Made by a program: the position numbers and the translations under genes. Shown here piece by piece: positions 22,353 to 33,520 of a stretch of DNA of 64,000 nucleotides. The DNA lies in NCBI GenBank assembly GCA_028023455.1, contig JAQFVV010000112.1, positions 3,074,001 to 3,138,000 of the forward strand, given 5' to 3'. This DNA comes from Epiperipatus broadwayi. Its lineage: Eukaryota; Onychophora; Udeonychophora; Euonychophora; Peripatidae. The first letter of the stretch is position 1, and each line of letters opens with the position of its first letter. The notes under the pieces are model-generated. The model was not told the origin of the DNA, searched no databases, and saw only the letters and a list, made by a program, of their open reading frames with translations.

Positions 22353-23524
22353 TAGTTTTTGCTGTTACATAAATGCAAACCAGCAAATTAATACTAGATA
22401 GTCATGAGAAAGTGACTGAAGTACTACTACCTGTCATAAAACATCATTTGTAATAAAGAACAGATTAAGGAACTGTCACCAAACTTTATTATGTATTGAT
22501 GCTGTTTCATAATGTTAGATATGAAATATGTCAAAGGTGATATAGAAGCTATTTTTTTCTATTTAGTATTAGTTTTATATTTTAATGTAGATCCGATTGT
22601 CTTTCCACATTAATAATTCTTCATCTAATTACTATCATGTAGATGCTGTATAATGTGGTAAAACTTCCATAGCTAGGCAGCTGTTTACAGGAATTATCTC
22701 AAACTTTCTTTATTTACTGAATAAAAGAGGTTTGTTAATTTATTGATTATGATTTCAGAAAAAGTTTGAGTACTGGAAATAATAAAACTGGACCGTGATC
22801 AATTGTCTTTGAGCTTCAGCTTCTGCAACTTTTCAGTAAACTGTGCAGGAAATAAACTGAGTTGAAAAGCCTTGATTAAATCAAGAAAATCAATGTATAA
22901 AGCACAGTTTTGTTCAACCTATGTTGGGTAGCATTTTCCACATAATAAAATGAAGTCTATAGTGTTTTTAATTCTCTGAAGCCTCATTTGAATGCCTATG
23001 TTTATTTAGAACTTAAAGCAACCCATTCAATAAACTTTTTGAAAGTACTTTTTTTTTGTAGTGTATACTCCACAACAGCTTCCTTTTCTATCGTTTTTAT
23101 TCACATATAACTTGAAATAGTAGAAACATTATTGTTTAAGAAAATGCCAGATCAATGATCTCTGAATTACGAAGCATATGTATTGCTACTCCAGCTGTGT
23201 TTTTTTCAGTACTTGAATTTTTTTATGAATTTCTAAGCAACAAAACGTTTGAATATTTTTGATAGAAGTATCAAATCGCCAACTTTAAGGCTTCAATGTT
23301 AAAAGACTAAAATCTCTAGATTAAAGCTTTATTACTTTCCATTTTCTTACATCACATGACCTTCTAAATAATAAACCATTCAATTATTTTTTATTAACCT
23401 ATTTTTTAAAACAAACTCTTCAAGTATCTTATCAGAATCTGCAGTCTTTCTGTTTTTAAGATTACAAATTGTCATTTAAAGTTTATTAATCAGTCATATC
23501 TTTTTATTCATATACAAATCAGAA

Positions 23525-23925
23525 TGAACTCAGGATTTATTTCCCACTCCATCTCAAGCAACTAATACACATGACCACATACATGTGAAAAAGGTACAAG
23601 ATCTCCAATATACGCATTTCATGCAAAACCAGCACTCATCAGTTGCTATATCATAATCCCCCACACATATATACAATCAGTGCTTAGTTTACATTAAGAT
23701 AGCAATTTCCCAAGTTTTAATGGACAGGCTTCAATCTTCTAATCCTTCCAACTATTCAATCATTCATTTCATTAAAAATCAATGAAGGATCACTCAAAGT
23801 CCTTATTGGATTTGTCATTAGAGTCATGCCCATGTAGACATTACATCAATCTAATCTCTCATATTATCAAACCCTTATGTATCCATATATATTAATAGTA
23901 GAGGGATGGGCTGAACTTATGTTAA
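23525..23925 (-). repeat. SINE-like family B, long form
   Basis: Same core as other family B copies, extended by about 150 bp (gtcatgcccatgtagacatt, acatcaatctaatctctcat, gggatgggctgaacttat). The same extension occurs at 31,640-31,790, showing a full element of about 400 bp. Confidence 0.7.
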
Positions 23926-23929
23926 AAGT

Positions 23930-24175
23930 TTAGATGTAATATTGAGTATTTGAACATAGACTTTCAAACTCCCTTCAGCCATCTACTCTAACTCATACAA
24001 TCAGTACACATGATCACACACATATGAAAAAGATAAATGATCTCTGATATATGCATTTTGTGCTGCAGCAGCACTCATCAGTTGGTCCAGATCATAATCT
24101 CTCATGTATTTATATAATCAGTGCTTAGTTTATATTAAAATAGAAAATCTTCAAACTTTAATGAACAGCAGTTGG
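23930..24175 (-). repeat. SINE-like family B copy, inverted partner
   Basis: Standard family B order; ends in aatcttcaaactttaatgaa and abuts an opposite-strand copy. Confidence 0.65.
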
Positions 24176-24179
24176 GGAA

Positions 24180-24440
24180 TGAAGTAGATTAAACTCTGTC
24201 CATTAAAGGGTGAAGATTTTCTATTTTAATATAAACCAAGCACTGATTTTATATATATATATATATATGGGAGATGATGATCTGGACCAACTGATGAGTG
24301 CTGGTCCAGCATAAAATTATTTATTTTTTTCACCGATGAGTGGTGTTGTTTATCAGTTGTATGAGATGGAGTGAGTGGCTGAAAGAAGCTTAAAAATCTG
24401 AGTTCAAATCCCTTATAAGACATAATGTAATTTATTTGTA
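24180..24440 (+). repeat. SINE-like family B copy, inverted partner
   Basis: Starts ctctgtccattaaagggtga and ends with the tRNA-like gagttcaaatcccttata. With the previous copy it forms a head-to-head inverted repeat centred near 24,170. An internal (TA)n run lies at about 24,249-24,268. Confidence 0.65.
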
Positions 24441-24459
24441 CTGAATATTTCCTATATAT

Positions 24460-24795
24460 GTAAATGAGTGTTCCATCATTGGTTTTTCAATGAAATGGAT
24501 GATTAAATAGTTGGAAAGGTGAGAAGATTGAAGCCTGTCAATTAAAGTTTGAGAAATTGCTATCTTACTATAAACCAAGCACTGATAGTATATATGTGTG
24601 AGAGATTATAATCTGACCCAAGAGACGAATACTATTTCTGCATATAAATATGTATATTGGGATCATGTATCTTTTTCACATGTATGTAATCATGTGTATC
24701 AGTTGCTTGAGATGAAAAATGGAGAATAAATAGACGGAAAAATCCTGAGTTTAAATTTCTCTAATTACATATACTGTATAGGAAATATTCAGAAT
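24460..24795 (+). repeat. SINE-like family B copy
   Basis: Third successive copy: gattgaagcctgtcaattaa, ataaaccaagcactgata, ctgacccaagagacgaat, tgtaatcatgtgtatcagtt, and the B-box-like gagtttaaatttctc. Confidence 0.65.
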
Positions 24796-25299
24796 AAGTA
24801 AATTATATATATATGTAATAAATTAAGTTTGATGTCTGTATTCTTTCCAAAATATATATAATATTCAAATTTATATAATTATATTAAATATAATAATATT
24901 CATATAATTTAACTTATTTTATTAGAAGTACTTTAAACTAAATTTCTTTTAGTCTTTGTCAACTACATATATAACTTTGAATGATCAAAACGAGAGATTA
25001 TTTCATAACTCCCATAATTCAATTCAGTTCTCCCACAATTCTATTATTTTAATGTTTGATGATTGACGATTCATTAACATTTGATGATTTCTTGAAATTA
25101 ATATAGTCTCTTTTCTTAAGTTTGTTGTGGCAACGTTCAATTTGTATATTTTTTATGTTTTTATAATCAAATTTAAATCCGTATTTACAAGTTTTATTAC
25201 GATCAAATATAACAGATGACGAAGGTTTATTTTCATATTTTCCTGATTGTTTATCTTTTTGAATTGTTATATATATTATTATTATTATTAAAAACAATC

Positions 25300-25500
25300 A
25301 TAACACTTTGATTTACAAGTGTCAGAATTTCTGCACTCACAACTTTGGCACTAATCATTTTATATAAATATATTAACGATTATTTATAATAATTTATTAT
25401 ACTAAAAATTATCTCTAGCCTGAGCATATATTTTAAACTCCAGTTAAACATTAATATAACTGTTTTTTAATTATACATAAACACATGGAATAATTTTATT
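25300..25500 (+). repeat. Dispersed repeat F
   Basis: Shares about 200 bp with 41,265-41,462: tttacaagtgtcagaatttc, actcacaa.ttggcac, atatatt, and a conserved end cataaacacatggaa.aatt. Confidence 0.6.
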
Positions 25501-25513
25501 ATTAATATTTTTT

Positions 25514-25608
25514 AAGTGTCATAGCATTGGCCGGGTTGCGAACCCGCAAACCAGGCAACTGCCTGCAAGTGCAAGGCAGTTGCGCTGACCTCTTGACCAC
25601 CAATGCAA
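25514..25608 (-). repeat. Short tRNA-shaped retroposon (copy 2), intact acceptor stem
   Basis: Minus strand 25,606 to 25,524 begins GCATTGG and ends CCAATGC, a perfect seven-pair acceptor stem. Inside are GTGGTCAAGAGGTCAGCGC (A box), an anticodon-like stem AACTGCC/GGCAGTT and a T arm CGGG-TTCGCAA-CCCG. At 83 bases it is longer than the 37.3-kb copy (71 bases) because the anticodon-loop sequence is partly duplicated. It is followed by TATGACACTTAAAAAA, a tail shared by the family, so it is a retroposed unit rather than a genomic tRNA gene. Confidence 0.7.
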
Positions 25609-25909
25609 GACATAATTTCATTTTTTCCCTATGAATAATATCTTTTAAAAATATACTTAAAATTTTTATTCCACAACACATTTGTCTTTTTCAAATGACT
25701 TTATTCATATGTTTTAAGAATGTATTAATGTGAAGGAAGTTTAATTATATCTTTAAAAAGAATTATCTGATTTTTTTTTTATATCAAAATGCTTTTTAAT
25801 TTTAAAATATTATCATTATTATATTTAGAAAACTATTATCTACTGATTTAATAGGACTGTGAATATGTAAGGTGTGTAAAACTCCAAAAAGACTCAAGTT
25901 AACTACAAC

Positions 25910-26260
25910 TTGGAAAATGACTTTAACTCCTTCACAATTCTAATCTATCAAAGACTGGCTTTAAAGGATGTTGAACTTCTGTCTTTAACAGACAAAGCTA
26001 AAGCTTTTATTCTTCACAACTTGATAAATATGTTGCATGACATGCTATTTTTTTTCTGTGACTCTCAAAATTCCATCTGGGAATCAAGATTATTTATATA
26101 TTCTTTGCAGAGTAAACCACAATTCAAAAACTTTTAAACTTGTTCTATTCAATACTTGTCAAGCCTGGGGAGCAGTTCATCTCCCCCATTGTTTCTCTAT
26201 GGATGGTTGGATAAGAGGTCTTTTTTTGCAGTGGTAAATTCAAAAGCTGTTTTTACTTAT
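25910..26260 (+). repeat. Family C tail with extra upstream block
   Basis: From about 26,150 the family C ending is clear: acttgtcaagcctggggag, a short spacer, then tctttttttgcagtggtaa. Upstream, two overlapping frames (75 and 66 codons) span the junction and I regard them as chance. Confidence 0.5.
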
Positions 26261-27470
26261 CATAGTACCATGCATATATGTAGTACAGAATGATAAAGAA
26301 CTCAAACGAAAGTAATTTTCTGGTGAACAAAAGTTTTAAAGTTTTTAGTCCAGTTCCATTCTAAAATGAAAATCTCAACTTTCAGAAATTTAAAATTACT
26401 TAGAGTTTATCATTATATAAGCCAATCTTTGTTCACCATAGTGAAATTAGGACTTTAACCTATTGTGTGCCTGAATTATAAATTAATAAATGAGTTGTTT
26501 AAACTTATTCATTCTATAGCAGGAGAAAGATAAAATCTCATTTTTAACTACTGGAAATAAATAGCGAATTTTGATTTTGACTATAACAAATAATTTATTT
26601 ATATAATGCTGACTATGTACATAATATAAAGAAGGTCAGTCATATGCTTTTAGGGGTGAGTGCATGCAAATTCATAAAAGTGCATGACCAGAGGTTTGTT
26701 CGCTTCTTTATATTAAAACTATAGTAGAAAAACAAACTTAAAAACAACAACAAAAAGTAATTGTCCAAATATTAATGAATAAAATTTTATTCAGTAAGAA
26801 CTGAAAATAAATACATATATGTAAATTAAGATAAAGTTAAGAAAATAATTTTTTTACAAATTTTACAAATAAATTATGTCAAGTGCTCATGTTTAGAAAT
26901 ATTCTTAGTTATACTTTACATAAATAAAAAATAGATTCTAATGATTTTAATAAACCTATAAATAAACTATAATAATTCACTTAACTTGCAAATAATGTTA
27001 ATCTATTCAGCATTGGCATTGATAAAAGAAAGCTATTAACTACAGTTTAATATAAATGTTTCTTTGGAAATCATATTAGCGATTTAACATTTTTGAATTT
27101 AAATGTTCTATGAATCTTTATAAAGATTAGATATATATTTTTCTTATACTTAATAGCAAAACAATGAAGACTATTTAGTTAAAAATGTTAAATTGTAATT
27201 TTTACTTTATTATAAACTCACAAAAATTGTTAGAAGATGGAGATAAGATTATTTATAATTATGAGTAATAGATGGAGCTTTACCAAAACCTCCAAACAAG
27301 CGTATTTTTGTTACATAAACATAGCTTTTTTACCAGTAAAAGCGACAGAAAATTTTATTTTTTTACTTTTTAATGCATTTATGTAAATAGATTCATTTTT
27401 TATTTATATATTCTTTTTAATTTTATAATTAGTTTCCAACCAGTAACCACCTAAACATTCACAGTAAATA
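26261..27470. other. AT-rich, repeat-poor stretch
   Basis: No coding frame, box or repeat seen. Confidence 0.4.
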
Positions 27471-27525
27471 TAGCAACCAATATTTCTAACTGCTGTCAAG
27501 GCAACCTTCACACCTTTTAATTTTA
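27470..27525 (+). repeat. GTTGTCAAGGCAACC-type repeat
   Basis: accaatatttctaactgctg then tcaaggcaaccttcac; same core as at 20.4 kb. Confidence 0.5.
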
Positions 27526-29780
27526 TACATGTAACGCTGAATTATTAAGACCAAAATGCCACTAGACACATATAGCAATACATATGAAATTAATTAAATT
27601 TTTTATTAATTTTTTGCGAAAATTGTTTAGTCAATCTCTAAAAATATGTATATTATCAAAAATACATATTTGTGCAAAATTTTAACTAGATTCGAAATTG
27701 GTAATGAGTGAAAATTGAGTTACAAAATTTGATTCAGACAAACAGACTTAAAAACAAAGTTAAATAAAATCTATAATAAAAGAGTGAAGACTGATACATT
27801 TTATAGGTTGTTGTAGTAAAGATGCAACAAACAAGAGAAAACTTTCAAATCCATGGCCTTAAATATTCATTTTTTGATGAGTAAGGATAATGATAAGGAA
27901 ATATAATGATATTAGCAGCATATGCGCTAAACTGAAGGCTTAGTGAGTAAATACTGGTTTGTCGAAATAAAGACCTGGTTTGATTCAATTTTAAATGAGA
28001 AACGTTACAAACTACTTTTAGCATTTACTAATTTTTTTCATTATTTACTAATGCTTTCGGAATTGATTTTCAATGGAAAAGAAGAAATTCACGCAATTAT
28101 TAAAATGTGTTGATGTCACGTGATAATTAATATATATAAAGAAGATTTCTTTCTTATAAGGAGACATACTTGTAAATACTTCTGATGTGAATAGTCTTTA
28201 AAAATATAATATATAATTGTACAAACACGTATAACTGCAAAAATTATAGCCATGTTAAACAAATGGAATATATGTTATCTGGTATTAAATTGGAGCTTAA
28301 TCTTTGGTTTCTTATCTGATATCAATACGCTCTTTTCCGGATAGTTAAGATCTTTCTATGCCAACAGATATCCGGCTATCTTTCTTTTTAAAAATATTTA
28401 TTGTTAAGAATCACGAATTTTAAATTTAATTATTTACCACTCATGTCTTCATTTTTTTCATTTCAGTGTTTTATTGTTTTTTTATTTTAGTTATAACAAT
28501 TCAACACACACACAGAGAGAGAAAAAGCGCTCTTCAGTAATAACAACAATAACAATAATAAATTTTGTGATTATAGTAATCAAAGAAAGCAACATAAAGG
28601 GTACGTAAAACAATAACATCAATACATGATATAACATTTGAAAAGTATTTTGGGAAAGATTAAGTAATGTTTTTATGGAAAAAGCGTCATGTTTCCCAAA
28701 AAAATTCAATGAAGATTAACAATCTATCACTCATTTAAAATTGGCTGCAGACGTTTAATAATATTAAATCATATGATTGTTAACATCATAGATGTGTAGC
28801 ATCAGGCATTGACATTTTACAGATGGTAATGTATCTAAAAATATTTGAACCAGGAAATAAATCTGATTTTCCAATATGTTCAAATAATCTGCAGTTGCTA
28901 TACATTCATGGAGAACAATAATTAGACTAGAATAATATCATGTTATGTCTGTCAAAAACTATGCCAATTTTTTTACAAATGAGAAAGGGCAGACCAGTTG
29001 ATAATACTTGTTTTGGCAATCATGAAATACAAATGCTTCCAATTGTTGACGGAAGTGCAAACCACAATTTTCCCAACCACATAATTGCTACTAACCTTCA
29101 TGGTTTGATGAATTGAGGATCAAACTACTGGAACTCAGATTGCAGCTCCCAGCCCTGCCCCTTCTAGTGCTCAAATTACTACTACTATTATTATTATCAT
29201 CAGCAGCAACTTCCAGATATCTATTATCAAGTTTTTATGTTTTTGATATCTCTGATTCTGCATGGTAACATTTATATTAGAAACAGTGGATATAAAATAC
29301 TATCTTGATTATAAATATTCAATAATGTGTTTTTTAGAAAATTTTGAAATGTTCTGAATTATATTAATTTGTGTAATGTTCAATGTGGATCTGGGTTTTT
29401 GACAATAAAGCTTTTCAATATTTGTTGGTCTCATTTATCAATCACTAATTTCTGACAACAGTTGATTCTAATCACTTTTATTTTCCATTCATATCTTGGG
29501 TGAATTAGAGCATTTATTAAAGTGATAGACTCTAGAGCTCAAGCTTTTTGAATCACAGTTCAATTTAATCACTTTCATAAATTGAGCTTCAGGTGAACCC
29601 TGATAATCTGATGCCAATAATTTCACCTCTTTTATTATCAGAGGAGTCCAAGTATTTCTTTTAATTGGCTTATAAAACTGATATAACAATAAGACATCAC
29701 ACAATCCCATCTTACATAATGCTTACATAGTAAAGTTCAGCAGTAAAAGACCATTGCCAGAAAAAAAGTGCATTCATTCC
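27526..29780. other. Repeat-poor stretch, no gene identified
   Basis: Mostly single-copy-looking AT-rich DNA. A decayed B-box-like CTGGTTTGATTCAA near 27,975 could be the remnant of a tRNA-derived SINE head. A GC-richer patch at 29,120-29,175 (gcagctcccagccctgcccc) has no open frame. Confidence 0.35.
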
Positions 29781-29784
29781 AAAA

Positions 29785-29960
29785 AATCCATGCACTGCTC
29801 CTCTATTAAATGCTTTCTTCACTGATGAAACCATAAACTAGAAAAAAATCTGGGAGATTAAGTAGAGCAATACTAGATAGGATTTTATTAAGCACTACCA
29901 TATGATATCTATTGATTAAAAAAAGTTGCACTTGTTAGCATAACAATAATGAAAAAAAAA
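29785..29960 (+). repeat. SINE-like family A copy, diverged
   Basis: tgatgaaaccataaactaga, tgggagattaagtagagcaa, atactagataggattttatt and tctattgattaaaaaaagtt in family A order. Confidence 0.55.
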
Positions 29961-30129
29961 GTCTGCTAAAGTGGATGTAATTACCTGTGAAAGAGTTCTT
30001 AGGGTTTTTTGAAAAGTAAACATGTTTAATTGATATGCTGTTTTATATTTGTATCACATGATGTAGAATTAATATGTCTAATGCTTTTGTCATTTTGTTC
30101 TAACATTTCTCTGTAGAAAGTGTTAATTT

Positions 30130-30535
30130 TTCTATTACAAGATACAGCAAATGAGTAATAAAATTAGAAACAGATTGGAAACCTTTGGGATGTGGTCATG
30201 GAGAAGAATAGAAAAAATAAATTGGATAAATAGAATAACAAATGAAAAAGATTTGAAAAGAATAAATAAAGAAAGAAGATTGATTGAGGAAATTAAAAAT
30301 AAACAGATGGATTGGACATATATTAAGAAGAAAGTATAGTTTAATGAAAGTTGTTTTTGAGGGAATGATGAATAAAAACAAAAAGAAAGGATGGAAAAGA
30401 TTGACACTATTAGATGATGTAAAAAAATGAAAAGAATTATATAGAATTGAAGAATGGGCAATGAAAAGAACAGATCGGAAAAATGGACAAGTTAGTAATA
30501 TGATTACTCTTTGGACCTACTGAAGGACAAAATAT
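30130..30535 (+). mobile_element. Non-LTR retrotransposon C-terminal fragment
   Basis: An open run (30,151-30,339) reads LETFGMWSWRRIEKINWINR, ITNEKDLKRINKERRLIEEI and MDWTYIKKK. After a frameshift come SLMKVVFEG-like, KKKGWKRLTLLDDVK and ELYRIEEWAMKRTDR-like words. This is the C-terminal tail of an RTE/CR1-type LINE (W-R-RIEKI.W..R.TNE..L, then G....K..RGRKR). It is 5'-truncated and lacks RT motifs. The antisense copy at 1.8-2.3 kb is the same lineage. Confidence 0.7.
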
Positions 30536-31315
30536 TATTGATAATGAAGATAGACCAACTAGATAATAAGGCATTTAATTGAACAATAATGTGCAAGTGC
30601 CATCTTTGATAATTTGCTACCATATTAACACAATTTACTTTAATATTTAGAGCTGTATTATAAACTTAATATCTTTTCACAAAATATATACATACAAACA
30701 CATACATATATAAAATAAATATTATAGTATCTATACATCATAGATAATATGTAAAAATATATATTACAACAATATATAGACAATTGGAAAAAAATAGATA
30801 ACAAATCTGAACAATTCTTGCTATTTGCTAAGCCAGGCTTTTGATACACAATATTGTTATCAAAGCAAAACTAAAATGAGCATTAGTATATACATTAGCA
30901 TATCTGCAAATTAAATTAGTCACTGATTGCAATAGATATCAGCATATTTGCAAGTGTACAATTGTAAATTGACATAGCAATTGTCTATGCCATTACATTA
31001 AATGAGCAGTTCTTATTGGGAGGAATGGTATTGGCTTTTATATTTGTGAAATTTTTAGAATTAATTATACGATCCAATAACATTCTTCTCAACAAGAACT
31101 GATCCTTTAATATAATGACATAGCCAACTTCTAGGTCAATTTAAAGTTACGCACATGCAATATCTATTGTGATCAGTGACTATTTTGATTTATTTATACA
31201 TGCATAACGATATGCTAATGTATATGCTAATTTTCATCATATTCTTGCTTTGATAAAGGTATGATGTATGGAAAACCTGGCTCAGCAAATGGCAAAAATT
31301 GTTAAATATCTATTA
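30536..31315. other. AT-rich stretch with a loose inverted repeat
   Basis: Words around atatattaca..tttttcatac and aagccaggcttttgatac at 30,780-30,850 reappear inverted at 31,250-31,310 (gtatg.atgtatggaaaacc, tggctcagcaaatgg). Words near 30,890-31,010 (tatacattagcatat, ttgcaatagatatca) are mirrored at 31,160-31,240. This gives a diverged palindrome of about 550 bp. Confidence 0.45.
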
Positions 31316-31316
31316 T

Positions 31317-31319
31317 GTC

Positions 31320-31358
<39 letters not shown>

Positions 31359-31360
31359 AT
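31317..31360. repeat. (TA)n(TG)n microsatellite
   Basis: Compound dinucleotide run joined directly to a SINE B end. Confidence 0.95.
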
Positions 31361-31364
31361 AATT

Positions 31365-31792
31365 AGAGGAATTTGAATTCAAGATTTTTCAGTCTATTTG
31401 TTATACACTTCATCTCAAGCAATCAATACACATGTCCATATACATGTGAAAAAGATACATGATCCCCAACATTTATATTTTATGCAAAACCAGCACTCAT
31501 CAGTTGGGCCAGATCATAATCTCCTACACATACATATAATCAGTGATCAGTTTACTTTAAGATAGCATTTTTTCAAACTTTAATGGGCAGACTTCAATCT
31601 TCTCACTCTTTCATTTATTCAGTCACCCATTTCTTTAAGGAACCAACAATGGAATATTCAAAGCCTTTATTGGATTTGATATTGTAATCATACCCATGTA
31701 GACATTACATCAATCTAACCCCTCATATTATCAGACCATTATGTATCCATATATATTAATAATAAAGTGATGGGCTGAACTTATACTAAGAT
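31365..31792 (-). repeat. SINE-like family B, long form
   Basis: B-box-like end in reverse (aggaatttgaattcaagatt), standard core, and the same long extension as 23,800-23,925 (acccatgtagacattacatc, tgatgggctgaacttata). Confidence 0.7.
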
Positions 31793-31794
31793 AC

Positions 31795-31990
31795 AATCAT
31801 AGATTGTACTAGTAGTGCTTTTAGTCATTATTTTCATGATTTGAATTCAAATTCCAAATTTTATTAAATTTTAAAAGTCTTCTTAAGAATTTACTTTAGG
31901 TAGGAGACCAAATTAGTCACTCAATATTAGTTCAAAAATAATGTTTGCCTACTCTTAGCTATAGAGTAAGATAAATATGTAAAGCTGAAT
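31795..31990 (+). repeat. SINE-like family C copy, partial
   Basis: Head with B box remnant ATTTGAATTCAAATTC, core (gaccaaattagtcactcaat). Inserted immediately after the SINE B long form. Confidence 0.5.
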
Positions 31991-32015
31991 TAATCCCCAT
32001 CACATGATAATTGGT

Positions 32016-32210
32016 ATACTAAATTAGTAATATATTCTCTTTCATTATTTCTTTATAAAGAGTTAAAAAGGTATTTTTCATCAAAAAGATTGTTTTATCT
32101 TTACCATGCAAAAAATAATTGAATAATGTGTTGTATATAAGGTCATATGGGAAGAACTGAATTAATCTGTTAGCATGGATTCTTAAATCTTCATCCCATT
32201 CTTCTACCAC
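32016..32210 (-). pseudogene. Protein-like minus frame, unknown
   Basis: About 67 codons open from TGA; residues include VVEEWDEDLRIHANRLIQFF, PYDLIYNTLFNYFLHGKD. The visible start is GTG, so no ATG supports it. A TTTATTGCAG|TG word sits at its upstream edge and could be a splice acceptor. The mixed acidic and aromatic composition is unlike neighbouring chance frames, but I recognise no domain. Confidence 0.2.
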
Positions 32211-32294
32211 TGCAATAAATCACAAGGTTACCTGTATAGTGGATTAGTAATATTAATGAAAATAATTAATCTTTAAATTCTTAAACAACTGTGG

Positions 32295-32434
32295 TACTAG
32301 CCAAAACAACAAAATTTTACTAAAATTCTTACACAGCCATGGTTTCATTTATTAACAAATAGACTTTCTCAAGTAAATAGATGAAACCATGATTGTGTAA
32401 TAATTTTAGTAAAATTTTGTTGTTTTGGCTAGTA
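32295..32434. mobile_element. Near-perfect hairpin, ~55-bp arms
   Basis: tactagccaaaacaacaaaa, ttttactaaaattcttacac, agccatggtttcat on the left is mirrored at 32,381-32,434, with a loop of about 30 bases. High arm identity suggests youth. There is no gene inside. Confidence 0.85.
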
Positions 32435-32689
32435 TTGTAGTGTTATATGAATTTCTATATTATTTTTAATTGCTAGTACAGCATTAGCGAGTATTTAATG
32501 TATACACATCATAAATAAATAAGATCTGCTAAAAATGCTCTACATATAATACTTTTAAATTATAGTAATAGTACAAATACGTAGTAATAATACATAATTT
32601 ATACAGAAGTAAAAAATTAAAGAAATCCCTTTTATTATTGTTACAATACTTATTAAATTAGTTTCAATTGACCAGCAATTTTCTTCAGT

Positions 32690-32965
32690 TCCTGAAATAG
32701 TGTATATTGTCCCTTGTTTTTGTAAGAGGGTAATTAAAGAATAAAGGTACATAAAAGTAGAGTTAGAAATAAATATCTTAGTTCTGCTTTATATATCAAT
32801 GGAAAAGTTAGAGGTCACACTATTAATTTTGATAAAGCTAAGATTGTCTTCTTTGAGAGAAATGAAATAAAAAGAATTAATGAATCTTTGTTATTAAAAA
32901 TTTATGATTTTGAAGCAATTAACTTATTTAAAAGTTCTTTTAATATTAAGGGTGCATGGAGGTAA
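32690..32965 (+). mobile_element. Penelope-like GIY-YIG domain, YIG motif deleted
   Basis: Close relative of the 39.9-kb copy. One frame gives IVYIVPCFCKR then a stop. After a small deletion another frame gives KVHKSRVRNKYLSSALYI, INFDKAKIVFFERNEIKRIN, ESLLLKIYDFEA up to TAG-free TAA at 32,963. The YIG motif (present as LYIGQ in the sister copy) falls in the deleted gap, while the Glu of INESLLL is kept. The enzyme cannot be functional. Confidence 0.75.
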
Positions 32966-33137
32966 ATGGAATTGTGGGTAATGTTTAGTATAAATATGTT
33001 GTTACTTTGTATTTATTTACACTTGAGGAGTCTGTTTATAGCAGTGAAATCATTGATAAAGTTTTAGAATTTATTTTCTTGGCTAGTCTGGTTGAGTTGT
33101 GAATTGGGGGTAATTTTGATATATATATATAATATAG

Positions 33138-33138
<1 letters not shown>
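32966..33138 (+). mobile_element. PLE 3' untranslated region remnant
   Basis: Matches the sequence after the 39.9-kb copy (gaattgtggg, ttttatt or tttacacttga, aaagttt.gaatttattttct, tggtag or ggctagtc). It ends at the TA microsatellite. Confidence 0.6.

Positions 33139-33139
<1 letters not shown>

Positions 33140-33224
<85 letters not shown>
33140..33224. repeat. (TA)n microsatellite, 85 bp
   Basis: Uninterrupted TA at the 3' edge of the PLE remnant. Confidence 0.98.
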
Positions 33225-33228
<4 letters not shown>

Positions 33229-33239
33229 TAGACAATTGA

Positions 33240-33520
33240 AATTGCAAGATTGATTAATTTTAATAAAACAGGCATTGAGTTGTGGTGCAGAGTAGTTTGA
33301 AACCTGTTCATTAAAGTATGAAGATTGGCTAATTTAATATAAGCTGAGCTTTGATTATGTACATATGTGGAGATGATAATCTAGATCAACTGATGAATGC
33401 TGGTTTATCATGAAATATGTGTATTGGTGATTATTTATCTTTTTGACATGTGTGTGATCAAGTGTATCAGTGGTATGAGATAGAGTTGTGTGAAAGTCTG
33501 AGTTCAACCCCCCTATATAT
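33240..33520 (+). repeat. SINE-like family B copy
   Basis: gcctgttcattaaagtatga, ataagctgagctttgatta, ctagatcaactgatgaatgc, tgtgtgatcaagtgtatcag and B-box-like gagttcaaccccccta. Confidence 0.65.

Noticed and set aside
25524-25606. Functional tRNA gene
   Set aside because: Acceptor and T arms pair, but the D arm and anticodon arm are atypical, and the same unit with the same 3' trailer is dispersed in four copies.
30135-30461. 108-codon minus-strand hydrophobic frame
   Set aside because: Antisense of the LINE C-terminal fragment; the plus strand carries the family signature.
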